A DNA stretch of 42,213 bases from a virus: IMG/VR virus record IMGVR_UViG_3300022918_000006, positions 1 through 42,213 of that record; one strand, given 5' to 3'. The position numbers were made by a program, and so were the translations under genes. Below the pieces are notes generated by a model, which saw only the letters and a list, made by a program, of their open reading frames with translations, was not told the DNA's origin and did not search any database. Position 1 is the first letter of the stretch; each line of letters begins with the position of its first letter. Below are positions 31,500-36,838 of this stretch, in pieces.

Positions 31500-32204
31500 A
31501 TGAAACAGACGGGTGAAAACGTAGACATTATAGCAAAAGTAGTTGTAGGCTCTCGTCTACATGGGCTTCATAACGAGCAATCTGACTACGACTATCGCGG
31601 TATCCACATGCACAATATGAAGGACATCCTATCGCCGTTTAAGACACTTAAGAACACTACATGGATCGAAGGTGACGAAGACAACACTTCATACGAACTA
31701 GCCGATTTCTGTAAGTCAGCTGTGCATGGCAACGCTACGGTGCTTGAGGTATTCTTCTCTGATCAAATTATTTCAACTAGTGCAATTCATCAAGAGATGA
31801 AAGACAACTGGCAGAAGTTCATGGACACAGATAAGTTTGTAATGGCTTCTAAGGGCTATGCCCAGAATCAACTTAACAAGATGCAACTATTCGAAGATGA
31901 TGGTATTAACGGTCAACGTCGAACAGGAAAATTTGTCGTAGCCTTTATGAGGGTTATCTGGCAGGCTATTGAGTTTCTTCGTACTGGTCAGTTTAAGTGT
32001 GTTATTCCAGAAGGAAACATGCGAGACTTCATGCTTATGGTTAAGAACGACTGGAAGGCTGAATACACACCGCTCGCCATGAAATGGTTCTCTAATCTAC
32101 AAGCTCGGCTTTCTGAAGAATGGGCTAAAGCAGATAAGATGAAGCCCGATATTGAATGGATCGAAGACTTTATTTACCGCGCTTATGAAGGGAAAATTGC
32201 CTAA
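31500..32204 (+). CDS. Predicted nucleotidyltransferase, 234 aa
   Basis: GSRLHGL (G17, S18) and SDYDYRG (D29, D31) are the GS...DxD core of the DNA polymerase beta-type nucleotidyltransferase fold, as in the uncharacterised YcgL/COG3541 type. Such enzymes add nucleotides to RNA or small molecules. Its position between RNA repair and peptidyl-tRNA hydrolase genes suggests a tRNA-related substrate, but this is inference. The -10 lies 9 nt from the ATG, so a leaderless mRNA is likely. Confidence 0.8.
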   Translation: MKQTGENVDIIAKVVVGSRLHGLHNEQSDYDYRGIHMHNMKDILSPFKTLKNTTWIEGDEDNTSYELADFCKSAVHGNATVLEVFFSDQIISTSAIHQEMKDNWQKFMDTDKFVMASKGYAQNQLNKMQLFEDDGINGQRRTGKFVVAFMRVIWQAIEFLRTGQFKCVIPEGNMRDFMLMVKNDWKAEYTPLAMKWFSNLQARLSEEWAKADKMKPDIEWIEDFIYRAYEGKIA

Positions 32205-32341
32205 TGGAAAATTCAAATCATAAATGGTCTAAACATACTCTTGCTCGAATGCTTAGAATGGCTGCACGGTACAGAAACAAAAAAGCTGAACATAAACGTG
32301 AACGCCAAAATAAAAGATTAGGAAGACTTCGTAATGTTTAG
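32204..32341 (+). CDS. Basic peptide, 45 aa
   Basis: Starts on the last base of the nucleotidyltransferase stop and overlaps the next gene by 8 nt. It is strongly basic and helical (TLARMLRMAARYRNKKAEHK), so RNA or DNA binding is plausible. Function unknown. Confidence 0.5.
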   Translation: MENSNHKWSKHTLARMLRMAARYRNKKAEHKRERQNKRLGRLRNV

Positions 32342-32483
32342 TGTAATTGTTCTAAAGTATCAAAAAGGCTACGTAGCCGAACTAAGATTTAAAGATAAGA
32401 GTAAAGATAAAAACATTTCATCTACAGACCACAATAAGTTATTAGATGAGGTAGTAGATTACATCCAGAAGGTCACGTTATGA
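32334..32483 (+). CDS. Small protein, 49 aa
   Basis: Not recognised. Mixed beta/alpha (FSVIVLKYQKGYVAELRF, then LLDEVVDYIQ). It overlaps both neighbours by 4-8 nt, so it is probably translated by coupling. Confidence 0.5.
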   Translation: MFSVIVLKYQKGYVAELRFKDKSKDKNISSTDHNKLLDEVVDYIQKVTL

Positions 32484-32764
32484 AAACAGTCTACAGGTTC
32501 CCGATAGAGATCTTCTACGAACCTGACGCATTTAAGTTCGTCAATGAGCTTATGGAAGGGTTTGGACTCAATGAGAAATTCGGTATGTCAGGCAATACAG
32601 GTCATACAGATCTATCACTCGAATCCAAAGTTGAAATCATATTAGACGACGAACGACTTGAAACCTGTCGTAAGATAATACAAACCGGATTTGATGAGAT
32701 ACAAAAAGATAAACCAGAACTATCAAAACTAAAAATAACAGTAAAAAAAGGATACAAACTATGA
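32480..32764 (+). CDS. Unknown protein, 94 aa
   Basis: Not recognised. Alpha/beta, with FRFPIEIFYEPDA-like start and a C-terminal Lys-rich strand (LSKLKITVKKGYKL). It overlaps the peptidyl-tRNA hydrolase start by 4 nt (ATGA). Position suggests a tRNA-related role, without direct evidence. Confidence 0.6.
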   Translation: MKTVYRFPIEIFYEPDAFKFVNELMEGFGLNEKFGMSGNTGHTDLSLESKVEIILDDERLETCRKIIQTGFDEIQKDKPELSKLKITVKKGYKL

Positions 32765-33180
32765 TTAACCCATGTATTTACATATTTGTCAATAAGGGAC
32801 TCAGGATGTCTGCTGGTAAAGTAGCAAGTCAAACTGCTCATGCTGCCGCTCAGATCTTTTCTAAACTTCCACCTGAAGATCTGCAGTTATTCTGGTCAAA
32901 AGAACCACACCGTACCATTATCGTCCTTGAAGCAAGAGATGAGAACCACATCAGGAATATTAATAACTATCTTGACAATAGGGGTATTAATTGCGACTTG
33001 GTAATTGACGAAGGTGAAAATGAAGTACCGCCACATAGCATTACAGCGCTTGTGACACCGATCCTCGATAAGAACCAGTGGACTGATAAACTTATGAGTA
33101 CGTTTGAACTTTACAGAGGGGAGCCTTCAGGTATCATGATTAGACCTCAATGGCCACAAGGTGTGATTGTAAGAGTATGA
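32761..33180 (+). CDS. Peptidyl-tRNA hydrolase, PTH2 family, 139 aa
   Basis: The pattern NKGLRMSAGKVASQTAHAA near residues 10-28, TIIVLEA, and VIDEGENEVPPHSITALVTP match the archaeal/eukaryotic-type PTH2 fold, including the conserved Lys and the acidic pair of the active site. The enzyme frees tRNA from peptidyl-tRNA. In a phage with 23 tRNA genes this would recycle its tRNA pool. It is coupled to both neighbours. Confidence 0.85.
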   Translation: MINPCIYIFVNKGLRMSAGKVASQTAHAAAQIFSKLPPEDLQLFWSKEPHRTIIVLEARDENHIRNINNYLDNRGINCDLVIDEGENEVPPHSITALVTPILDKNQWTDKLMSTFELYRGEPSGIMIRPQWPQGVIVRV

Positions 33181-33425
33181 GTCTAACACCTGAAGAAAAA
33201 AGAATCATTCAAGTTCTTAAGAAGAATCCTAAATCACATATTCACTACTGGGATAATCAAGAATGGTCTATCTACGAAAGTAAAAAAGAAGTTGAAAAAG
33301 AGATGGAGCAGGATGGCTACGAAGCTAAGATCCTTCTATCTGGTTCAGACTTCGGATCAGACTATTGTCCAGCTCTTGTAACTGCGCTACTGCACATGCA
33401 AGGTAAGACGTCTAGTTCAATCTAA
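33177..33425 (+). CDS. Small protein, 82 aa
   Basis: I chose ATG 33177, which overlaps the previous stop (ATGA), over an upstream start in the hydrolase gene. Helical and charged with an HIHYWDNQEWSIYESKKEV segment. Function unknown. Confidence 0.6.
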   Translation: MSLTPEEKRIIQVLKKNPKSHIHYWDNQEWSIYESKKEVEKEMEQDGYEAKILLSGSDFGSDYCPALVTALLHMQGKTSSSI

Positions 33426-33634
33426 TGAAGATCTGTACTGAACTAGAATTTGCAAATTGGGATATAAGACATAGTAAAGCAGAAAAACTATACGTTGTCT
33501 ATGTACATTATTACGCATCAGACTATGACTTTGAAAAAGATCACAGTAATCCCATGAAGTACAGGATGATTACTAAAACCTTTGAAAAGGTTGAGAAAGC
33601 TATAATTTGGGCGCAGGAGCAAGAAAAACTATAA
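33425..33634 (+). CDS. Small protein, 69 aa
   Basis: Not recognised. It starts on the last base of the previous stop. Aromatic and beta-rich (WDIRHSKAEKLYVVYVHYYA) with a helical C-terminus (VEKAIIWAQEQEKL). Function unknown. Confidence 0.6.
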   Translation: MKICTELEFANWDIRHSKAEKLYVVYVHYYASDYDFEKDHSNPMKYRMITKTFEKVEKAIIWAQEQEKL

Positions 33635-33648
33635 AATAGGGGATTGTT

Positions 33649-33843
33649 ATGCGTAAGAACGCAGCCGTCTTTAAACCTGAAGATCAAAACTCATATTGGT
33701 CTCAGTGTCAGGGTAAAACTAAATACACAAAAAAAGAAGCCATAACCGCAGCTAAGGCTTCTGCTAAGGCAGGCAGACAAAAGCAAATTGCTTATTATCC
33801 TTGCTCATACTGTAATGGATGGCATTTAACGCACAGCGTATGA
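33649..33843 (+). CDS. Small zinc-finger-like protein, 64 aa
   Basis: The C-terminal YPCSYCNGWHLTH gives a CxxC...HxxxH-type zinc site, and the middle is Lys/Ala-rich. This form is common among small phage proteins placed near operon ends. AGGGGA precedes the ATG. A terminator follows at once. Confidence 0.65.
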   Translation: MRKNAAVFKPEDQNSYWSQCQGKTKYTKKEAITAAKASAKAGRQKQIAYYPCSYCNGWHLTHSV

Positions 33844-33862
33844 GACCCTTCGGGGTCTTTTT
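33843..33862 (+). terminator. Terminator at the end of the rightward block
   Basis: AGACCC and GGGTCT pair around TTCG and are followed by TTTTTC on the plus strand. The opposite strand lacks a T-run, so it mainly stops rightward transcription. Confidence 0.8.
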
Positions 33863-34249
33863 CTATCCCGAACGATACCAGTTACCATTTACAAATAGGT
33901 ATTCTGCAAATCCGTTAATAAGCATAGTTGAAATACCTCCAAGAAGTCCATTTGCGGTTGTAGTTACGCTTACGACGGTAATAGGACGCGCAGAAAGGAT
34001 TCTAACGCGCTGTGAGCGTGTTGTTGGATTATCTGGTAGATTGATCGTTAATGCAAGTAGGAGGCTCCCAGAGCCTATTAGAAGGATGTCCGTTCCAACA
34101 TCAACGGTTATAGTTGATCCGGTTGTCGGATTTTCAGTTTGGACTACTGGCGAAAGCACAGACATTGTTTGAGCGATGTTCAGAGCTTCTTGAGTTGTTT
34201 TCGCGTTTGTTCGTGCTAGCGCATTAGCTAGATCTTGAGTAGTAGGCAT
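33863..34249 (-). CDS. Small beta-rich virion-type protein, 128 aa
   Basis: Not recognised by family. A helical N-terminus (TTQDLANALARTNAKTTQEA) leads to a beta domain ending LFVNGNWYRSG, a layout typical of fibre or head-fibre proteins. It is transcribed convergently to the rightward operon. An extended -10 (TGA, TATAAT) lies about 35 nt upstream. It is likely a virion surface protein placed at the end of the tRNA region. Confidence 0.65.
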   Translation of the reverse strand: MPTTQDLANALARTNAKTTQEALNIAQTMSVLSPVVQTENPTTGSTITVDVGTDILLIGSGSLLLALTINLPDNPTTRSQRVRILSARPITVVSVTTTANGLLGGISTMLINGFAEYLFVNGNWYRSG

Positions 34250-34283
34250 TAATAATCCTTATTAACCCCCGGTTGTTATATTA

Positions 34284-34292
34284 ATTATATCA
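34284..34292 (-). promoter_or_regulatory. Extended -10 promoter for the 128-aa gene
   Basis: TGA then TATAAT on the minus strand, 34 nt before the ATG, directly after the terminator at 34322. Confidence 0.6.
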
Positions 34293-34321
34293 CATATACA
34301 GTAGTTATAACTAGATAAAAT

Positions 34322-34343
34322 AAAAAAAGCCCTAGTAAGGCTT
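34322..34343 (-). terminator. Terminator of the small RNA at 34.3-34.4 kb
   Basis: On the minus strand AAGCC and GGCTT pair over the loop TTACTAG and are followed by seven T. The loop is complementary to CTAGTAA 20 nt upstream, so an alternative pairing can compete. Confidence 0.7.
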
Positions 34344-34443
34344 CACAATATAATGTTACTAGAACAATCGTCCGGGCTATAGGCCGCCCTAATAAATTGA
34401 CATTGATAGTGAGGTTATAGATAGGCGTACATTGTAACGCCTC
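34322..34443 (-). ncRNA. Small RNA with a switch-like terminator, about 120 nt
   Basis: A promoter at 34450-34479 precedes it and a terminator ends it. On the minus strand it has the hairpin GGCGT/ACGCC, then GGGC/GCCC, then CTAGTAA, which is complementary to the terminator loop TTACTAG. No ORF of note is present. It could be a stand-alone sRNA or an attenuated leader for the 128-aa gene. Confidence 0.5.
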
Positions 34444-34449
34444 GTTTTA

Positions 34450-34479
34450 AGTCTAATCTTACATAGGACTCACTGTCAA
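34450..34479 (-). promoter_or_regulatory. Promoter of the 34.3-kb small RNA
   Basis: On the minus strand TTGACA, 18 bp, then TAGACT. Confidence 0.6.
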
Positions 34480-34504
34480 TACCAACTTATAAATGTGCTT
34501 TAAT

Positions 34505-34643
34505 CGCAGGAGTCAGACTTGAACTGACATCTTTAGGCGTCATGCCCGCCGCATTAGAATTATGCGTACACCACGTGGATAGGGAGACCCCAGAGTGCGT
34601 GCTGGGCAAATGTCACTGACTCCACGTCAGTAAATCTCTCATA
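34505..34643 (-). ncRNA. Structured RNA with a T-arm-like hairpin
   Basis: Starting just after a promoter, the minus-strand RNA has ACTGAC-GTGGA-GTCAGT, CCCAG/CTGGG, CGCAT/ATGCG, GGCG/CGCC, and finally GTCAG-TTCAAGT-CTGAC, which is a perfect tRNA T-arm. GGAGTCAG can instead pair with CTGACTCC at the far end, so two folds compete. There is no matching acceptor stem or anticodon, so it is not a standard tRNA. Confidence 0.45.
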
Positions 34644-34649
34644 GTTTTG

Positions 34650-34678
34650 ATTGTAGCAAACCTTAATCGGTTTGTCAA
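34650..34678 (-). promoter_or_regulatory. Promoter at the end of the tRNA array
   Basis: On the minus strand TTGACA, 17 bp with GATTAAGGT, then TACAAT preceded by TGC. Confidence 0.7.
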
Positions 34679-34687
34679 GTATAATTT

Positions 34688-34760
34688 TGGTTCCCACGCT
34701 AGGACTCGCACCCAGATGGACGGCTTCAAAGGCCGCTATCCTACTTTAGATGACACGGGA
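34688..34760 (-). tRNA. tRNA-Gln(TTG), G18A/U55G type
   Basis: Anticodon loop CTTTGAA. Acceptor TCCCGTG pairs with CGTGGGA through two G-U pairs. The D-loop reads AAAGTA (AG instead of GG) and the T-loop TGCGAGT (G55). CCA is encoded. Confidence 0.85.
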
Positions 34761-34763
34761 TTA

Positions 34764-34819
34764 TGGTTCAGGGAGCTAAGGTTTCAGCCTTAGCGCTTAC
34801 ACTTACGTGTTATCCCCGA
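34764..34819 (-). ncRNA. 56-nt tRNA-like RNA without an anticodon arm
   Basis: Acceptor TCGGGGA pairs fully with TCCCTGA, including a G3-U70 wobble. A73 and CCA are encoded. Linker TA leads to ACAC-GTAA-GTGT (D-like), then GCTAAGG-CTGAAA-CCTTAGC directly abuts the 3' acceptor strand, as a T-arm does. The 14-bp coaxial stack is close to a tRNA acceptor-T helix. G3-U70 with A73 is the alanine identity signal also used by tmRNA. It lies 2-3 nt from its tRNA neighbours and would be processed with them. Confidence 0.6.
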
Positions 34820-34821
34820 TA

Positions 34822-34907
34822 TGGCGGAAAGTTAAGGACTTGCACCCTATGGCTTACACCATTCATCGCTTAGCAAGCGAGAGTCTTACTTTAAGACTAA
34901 ACTTTCC
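34822..34907 (-). tRNA. tRNA-Ser(GCT), G18A/U55G type
   Basis: Anticodon loop TTGCTAA. Class II variable arm ATGG/CCAT. Acceptor GGAAAGT/ACTTTCC is perfect. The D-loop has AAAGT (AG for GG) and the T-loop is TGCAAGT (G55). G73 and CCA are present. Its 5' end directly abuts the stop of the 53-aa ORF. Confidence 0.85.
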
Positions 34908-35069
34908 CTACTGGCAACCTTCACACATGGTGAGGTCTGCTGGATCTAAAGGTGCTGCATTAGGATTATTCGACTTGTAAGTTTCCTGGGCGTTAGCCAT
35001 CGCTGCATCAATCGCGGCCAGTTTTTCTTCTAATGTCATTGTTTCTGAGAGTATAGTTTGTGCGTTCAT
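34908..35069 (-). CDS. Short leaderless ORF inside the tRNA array, 53 aa
   Basis: A 53-residue ORF with a helical first half (TLEEKLAAIDAAMANAQETY) and a C-terminal MCEGCQ that could bind metal. TATAAT (35077-35082) lies 7 nt before the ATG, so the mRNA starts at or next to the start codon. Its TAG stop directly precedes tRNA-Ser, so tRNA processing would cut the message at its end. Function unknown. Confidence 0.65.
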   Translation of the reverse strand: MNAQTILSETMTLEEKLAAIDAAMANAQETYKSNNPNAAPLDPADLTMCEGCQ

Positions 35070-35076
35070 TATAACC

Positions 35077-35082
35077 ATTATA
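35077..35082 (-). promoter_or_regulatory. -10 box of the 53-aa ORF and downstream tRNAs
   Basis: TATAAT on the minus strand, 7 nt before the ATG at 35069. No TTGACA-like -35 box is seen. Confidence 0.55.
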
Positions 35083-35113
35083 CTCTCATTTTGCTTATGG
35101 TTCGTTGTAGTTT

Positions 35114-35187
35114 TGGCTGGATAAATCAGGCTCGAACTGATGATACCTCCTTAACAGGGAGACGTGTTACCACTACACTATAATCCA
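35114..35187 (-). tRNA. tRNA-Asn(GTT)
   Basis: Anticodon loop CTGTTAA. Acceptor TGGATTA/TTATCCA has one mismatch. D-loop GG and T-loop TTCGAGC are normal. G73 and CCA are encoded. Confidence 0.88.
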
Positions 35188-35190
35188 ATA

Positions 35191-35266
35191 TGGCGTCCAC
35201 GGCGAGATTCGAACTCGTAACCTCTCGCGTGACAGGCGAGTGCTCTAACCATTGAGCTACGTGGAC
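35191..35266 (-). tRNA. tRNA-Asp(GTC)
   Basis: Anticodon loop CTGTCAC, perfect acceptor GTCCACG/CGTGGAC, normal D-loop and T-loop (TTCGAAT), G73 and CCA encoded. Confidence 0.92.
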
Positions 35267-35269
35267 ATT

Positions 35270-35347
35270 TGGGGTGATCGGTGGGAATTGAACCCATCTC
35301 TCCGGCTTCACAGGCCAGCGCTTTCAACCAAGTAAGCTACGATCAAC
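35270..35347 (-). tRNA. tRNA-His(GTG)
   Basis: Anticodon loop CTGTGAA. C73 is present and a G lies before position 1, so the histidine-specific G-1:C73 pair can form. T1-C72 is mismatched. D-loop GG and T-loop TTCAATT are normal. CCA is encoded. Confidence 0.88.
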
Positions 35348-35367
35348 ATACAACAACTATAAAGATT

Positions 35368-35451
35368 TGGCGGAAGACATAGGATTCGAACCTACTAAGC
35401 TGTAACACCTCAGAGTTTTCAAGACTCTTTCCTTCCAGTCGGGTATCTTCC
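35368..35451 (-). tRNA. tRNA-Ser(TGA)
   Basis: Anticodon loop CTTGAAA, class II variable arm, acceptor GGAAGAT/GTCTTCC with one G-U, normal D-loop (CTGG) and T-loop (TTCGAAT), G73 and CCA encoded. Confidence 0.9.
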
Positions 35452-35458
35452 ATATTTA

Positions 35459-35544
35459 TGGTCTCGTAGGTGAGAGTCGAACTCACATGCCCTTACGGAC
35501 ACTAGTTTCTAAAACTAGCGCGTATACCATTCCGCCACTACGAG
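35459..35544 (-). tRNA. tRNA-Leu(TAG)
   Basis: Anticodon loop TTTAGAA, class II variable arm, perfect acceptor CTCGTAG/CTACGAG, normal D-loop GG and T-loop TTCGACT, A73 and CCA encoded. Confidence 0.92.
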
Positions 35545-35550
35545 ATAAAT

Positions 35551-35638
35551 TGGTGCCGAAGATAGGAGTTGCACCTATACGCCATATTTCAGGCAGCGGT
35601 TTTTGAGACCGCCGTGTCTACTATTCCACCACATCAGC
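35551..35638 (-). tRNA. tRNA-Leu(CAA), G18A/U55G type
   Basis: Anticodon loop CTCAAAA, class II variable arm TGCC...GGC. Acceptor has one T-T mismatch. The D-loop reads AATAGTAGA (AG for GG) and the T-loop TGCAACT (G55). A73 and CCA are encoded. Confidence 0.85.
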
Positions 35639-35641
35639 ATA

Positions 35642-35716
35642 TGGCCGCTTCACTCTGAATCGCACAGAGATCCTACGTGCTTCAAACGTATGCACTGACT
35701 ATTGTGCTATAAAGCG
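35642..35716 (-). tRNA. tRNA-Phe(GAA), G18A/U55G type
   Basis: Anticodon loop TTGAAGC. Acceptor CGCTTTA/TGAAGCG with one G-U. D-stem GCAC/GTGC encloses AATAGTCA (AG for GG). The T-loop is TGCGATT (G55). The discriminator is G73 rather than the usual A. CCA is encoded. Confidence 0.85.
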
Positions 35717-35719
35717 ATT

Positions 35720-35803
35720 TGGTCGGACATCCTGGTAACGATCCAGGCGGGTATTAACAACAGTTTTACAGACTGTCTCGCCTCCTTAACGAACTACTAT
35801 CCG
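35720..35803 (-). tRNA. tRNA-Tyr(GTA) with A54/U58 T-loop
   Basis: Anticodon loop CTGTAAA with a variable region of about 12 nt, as usual in bacterial tRNA-Tyr. The T-loop is ATCGTTA: positions 54 and 58, normally U and A, are exchanged to A and U. The last acceptor pair is mismatched and the D-arm is irregular. A73 and CCA are encoded. Confidence 0.8.
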
Positions 35804-35828
35804 ATAGTAAACAAGTTTACTTGTTATT

Positions 35829-35905
35829 TGGTCAGAGCAGCAGGACTTGAACCTGCGTTCTCTCGCGTCCAAGGCGAGCGGATTAGCCAACTTTCCCATA
35901 CTCTG
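35829..35905 (-). tRNA. tRNA-Pro(TGG)
   Basis: Anticodon loop CTTGGAC, acceptor CAGAGTA/TGCTCTG with one G-U, D-loop GG, T-loop TTCAAGT, A73 and CCA encoded. Confidence 0.9.
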
Positions 35906-35908
35906 ATT

Positions 35909-35982
35909 TGGCAGGAGCTATACGATTTGAACGTATGATAGAGGTTTTGGAGACCCCTGGTTTACCACTAGCCTAAGCTCCT
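35909..35982 (-). tRNA. tRNA-Trp(CCA)
   Basis: Anticodon loop CTCCAAA, perfect acceptor AGGAGCT/AGCTCCT, D-loop GG, T-loop TTCAAAT, G73 (usual for Trp) and CCA encoded. Confidence 0.9.
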
Positions 35983-35987
35983 ATAAA

Positions 35988-36088
35988 GAGACCGCTCGCT
36001 ACCCATCACGGTTTACGGTCGTGACTGTAGGGGTCACTTATAGCCCCACTTGATTCACCGACTACCGTGCCGAAGCCTCGTCCGTCTC
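35988..36088 (-). ncRNA. About 100-nt structured RNA between tRNAs
   Basis: On the minus strand GAGAC at the 5' end pairs with GTCTC at the 3' end, 5 nt before tRNA-Trp. Inside, CACGGT can pair with ACCGTG, and GTGGGG pairs with CCCCTAC with one G-U pair that exists only on this strand. A TATAAT overlaps the T-run just upstream. No anticodon, T-loop or CCA is present. Confidence 0.45.
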
Positions 36089-36095
36089 TAATTAT

Positions 36096-36119
36096 AAAAA
36101 ATAGCACCTATGTGGTGCC
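36096..36119 (-). terminator. Terminator of the 36.1-36.2 kb small RNA
   Basis: On the minus strand GCACC and GGTGC pair over ACATA-type loop and are followed by a run of T. Confidence 0.75.
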
Positions 36120-36225
36120 TGATCGTTTTCTATAAACTTTATTTATGAGTAGTAAACGTCTGACACCTAAAGGATCCAATCCGGTTGGAAAGAATAATTG
36201 AGATGTAGACTTAAACTAATCATAT
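36096..36225 (-). ncRNA. Small RNA between promoter and terminator, about 130 nt
   Basis: It lies between a good promoter (36230-36259) and a terminator and contains no credible ORF. TCCAA-CCGGA-TTGGA forms an internal hairpin on the minus strand. It interrupts the tRNA array between tRNA-Glu and tRNA-Trp. Its target or role cannot be read from the sequence. Confidence 0.5.
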
Positions 36226-36229
36226 TTAC

Positions 36230-36259
36230 ATTCTAGCATACTTGTTATGCTATTGTCAA
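36230..36259 (-). promoter_or_regulatory. Promoter inside the tRNA array
   Basis: On the minus strand TTGACA, 18 bp, then TAGAAT preceded by TGC. Confidence 0.7.
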
Positions 36260-36269
36260 GTTTTAAATT

Positions 36270-36344
36270 TGGTGATCTACCTGAGAGTTGAACTCAGCTT
36301 GCAGGCTTGAAAAGCCTGTGTCCTAACCGATAGACGAGTAAACC
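36270..36344 (-). tRNA. tRNA-Glu(TTC)
   Basis: Anticodon loop TTTTCAA, acceptor GGTTTAC/GTAGATC with two G-U pairs, D-loop GG, T-loop TTCAACT, A73 and CCA encoded. Confidence 0.9.
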
Positions 36345-36347
36345 TCG

Positions 36348-36421
36348 TGGTGCATCCACCAAGAATCGAACTTGGATCAGCAGGTTAAGAGCCTGATGCA
36401 CAGCCATTATGCCATGGATAC
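36348..36421 (-). tRNA. tRNA-Lys(CTT)
   Basis: Anticodon loop CTCTTAA, acceptor GTATCCA/TGGATGC with one G-U, D-loop GG, T-loop TTCGATT, A73 and CCA encoded. Confidence 0.88.
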
Positions 36422-36447
36422 TTATTTGCACAAACTTTAGTTTAACT

Positions 36448-36522
36448 TGGTGGAGCTGCACAGAATCGAACTGTGATTTCCAACGTGCAAGGTTGGAGTA
36501 ATAACCATTATACGACAGCCCC
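36448..36522 (-). tRNA. tRNA-Ala(TGC)
   Basis: Anticodon loop CTTGCAC, acceptor GGGGCTG/CAGCTCC with the G3-U70 alanine identity pair, D-loop GG, T-loop TTCGATT, A73 and CCA encoded. Confidence 0.92.
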
Positions 36523-36525
36523 ATT

Positions 36526-36596
36526 TGGTACCTCTGCAAGGAGTTGAACCTTGTCTTTTGGCTTAGAACACCTAAGTGGAATCCGTCCACAGAAGT
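36526..36596 (-). tRNA. tRNA-Arg(TCT), irregular
   Basis: A short (71-nt) tRNA. Acceptor ACTTCTG/CAGAGGT is paired, with normal T-loop TTCAACT, A73 and CCA. The best anticodon reading is loop GTTCTAA (TCT, Arg), but its stem has one A-A mismatch. A competing perfect stem CTTAG/CTAAG leaves a 5-nt loop. The D-loop is also short. The identity is therefore less sure. Confidence 0.65.
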
Positions 36597-36599
36597 ATA

Positions 36600-36675
36600 T
36601 GGTCGCTCTCCAGTGAATCGAACACTGATGTCTAGTTTGGAAAACTAGCATAATTAACCGTTATATGAGAAAGCG
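36600..36675 (-). tRNA. tRNA-Gly(TCC)
   Basis: Anticodon loop TTTCCAA, acceptor CGCTTTC/GAGAGCG with one G-U, D-loop GG, T-loop TTCGATT, A73 and CCA encoded. Confidence 0.9.
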
Positions 36676-36678
36676 ATT

Positions 36679-36753
36679 TGGAGCCAAGTCGGTGAGTCGA
36701 ACACCGATCCGATCTTTACAAGAGACCTATAATTGCCATTATACGAACTCGGC
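36679..36753 (-). tRNA. tRNA-Thr(TGT)
   Basis: Anticodon loop CTTGTAA, acceptor GCCGAGT/ACTTGGC with one G-U, D-loop GG, T-loop TTCGACT, T73 and CCA encoded. Confidence 0.9.
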
Positions 36754-36759
36754 TTAATG

Positions 36760-36835
36760 TGGTAGCTCCCCTGGGATTCGAACCCAGAACCTCTGCTTCG
36801 AAGGCAGGAATTATGTCCAGTTTCACTAAGGAACT
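36760..36835 (-). tRNA. tRNA-Arg(TCG)
   Basis: Anticodon loop CTTCGAA, acceptor AGTTCCT/GGGAGCT with two G-U pairs, D-loop GG, T-loop TTCGAAT, A73 and CCA encoded. Confidence 0.88.
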
Positions 36836-36838
36836 TTA

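Noticed and set aside
33819-34172. A 117-aa plus-strand ORF opposite the 128-aa virion-type gene
   Set aside because: It starts before the rightward terminator, and the minus frame has a virion-like sequence with its own promoter.
34505-34643. Calling the RNA with a T-arm a tRNA
   Set aside because: Its only possible acceptor pairing has one mismatch and three wobbles, no anticodon loop with U33 fits, and there is no CCA.
35126-36590. ORFs of 61-98 aa on both strands inside the tRNA array
   Set aside because: They run across several well-formed tRNA genes and have no initiation signals.
36526-36596. Reading this tRNA as Asn(GTT) or Thr(TGT) from the perfect CTTAG/CTAAG stem
   Set aside because: That stem leaves a 5-nt loop without U33 in the right place. 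The loop GTTCTAA gives U33, A37 and A38, and Asn and Thr are already present in the array.
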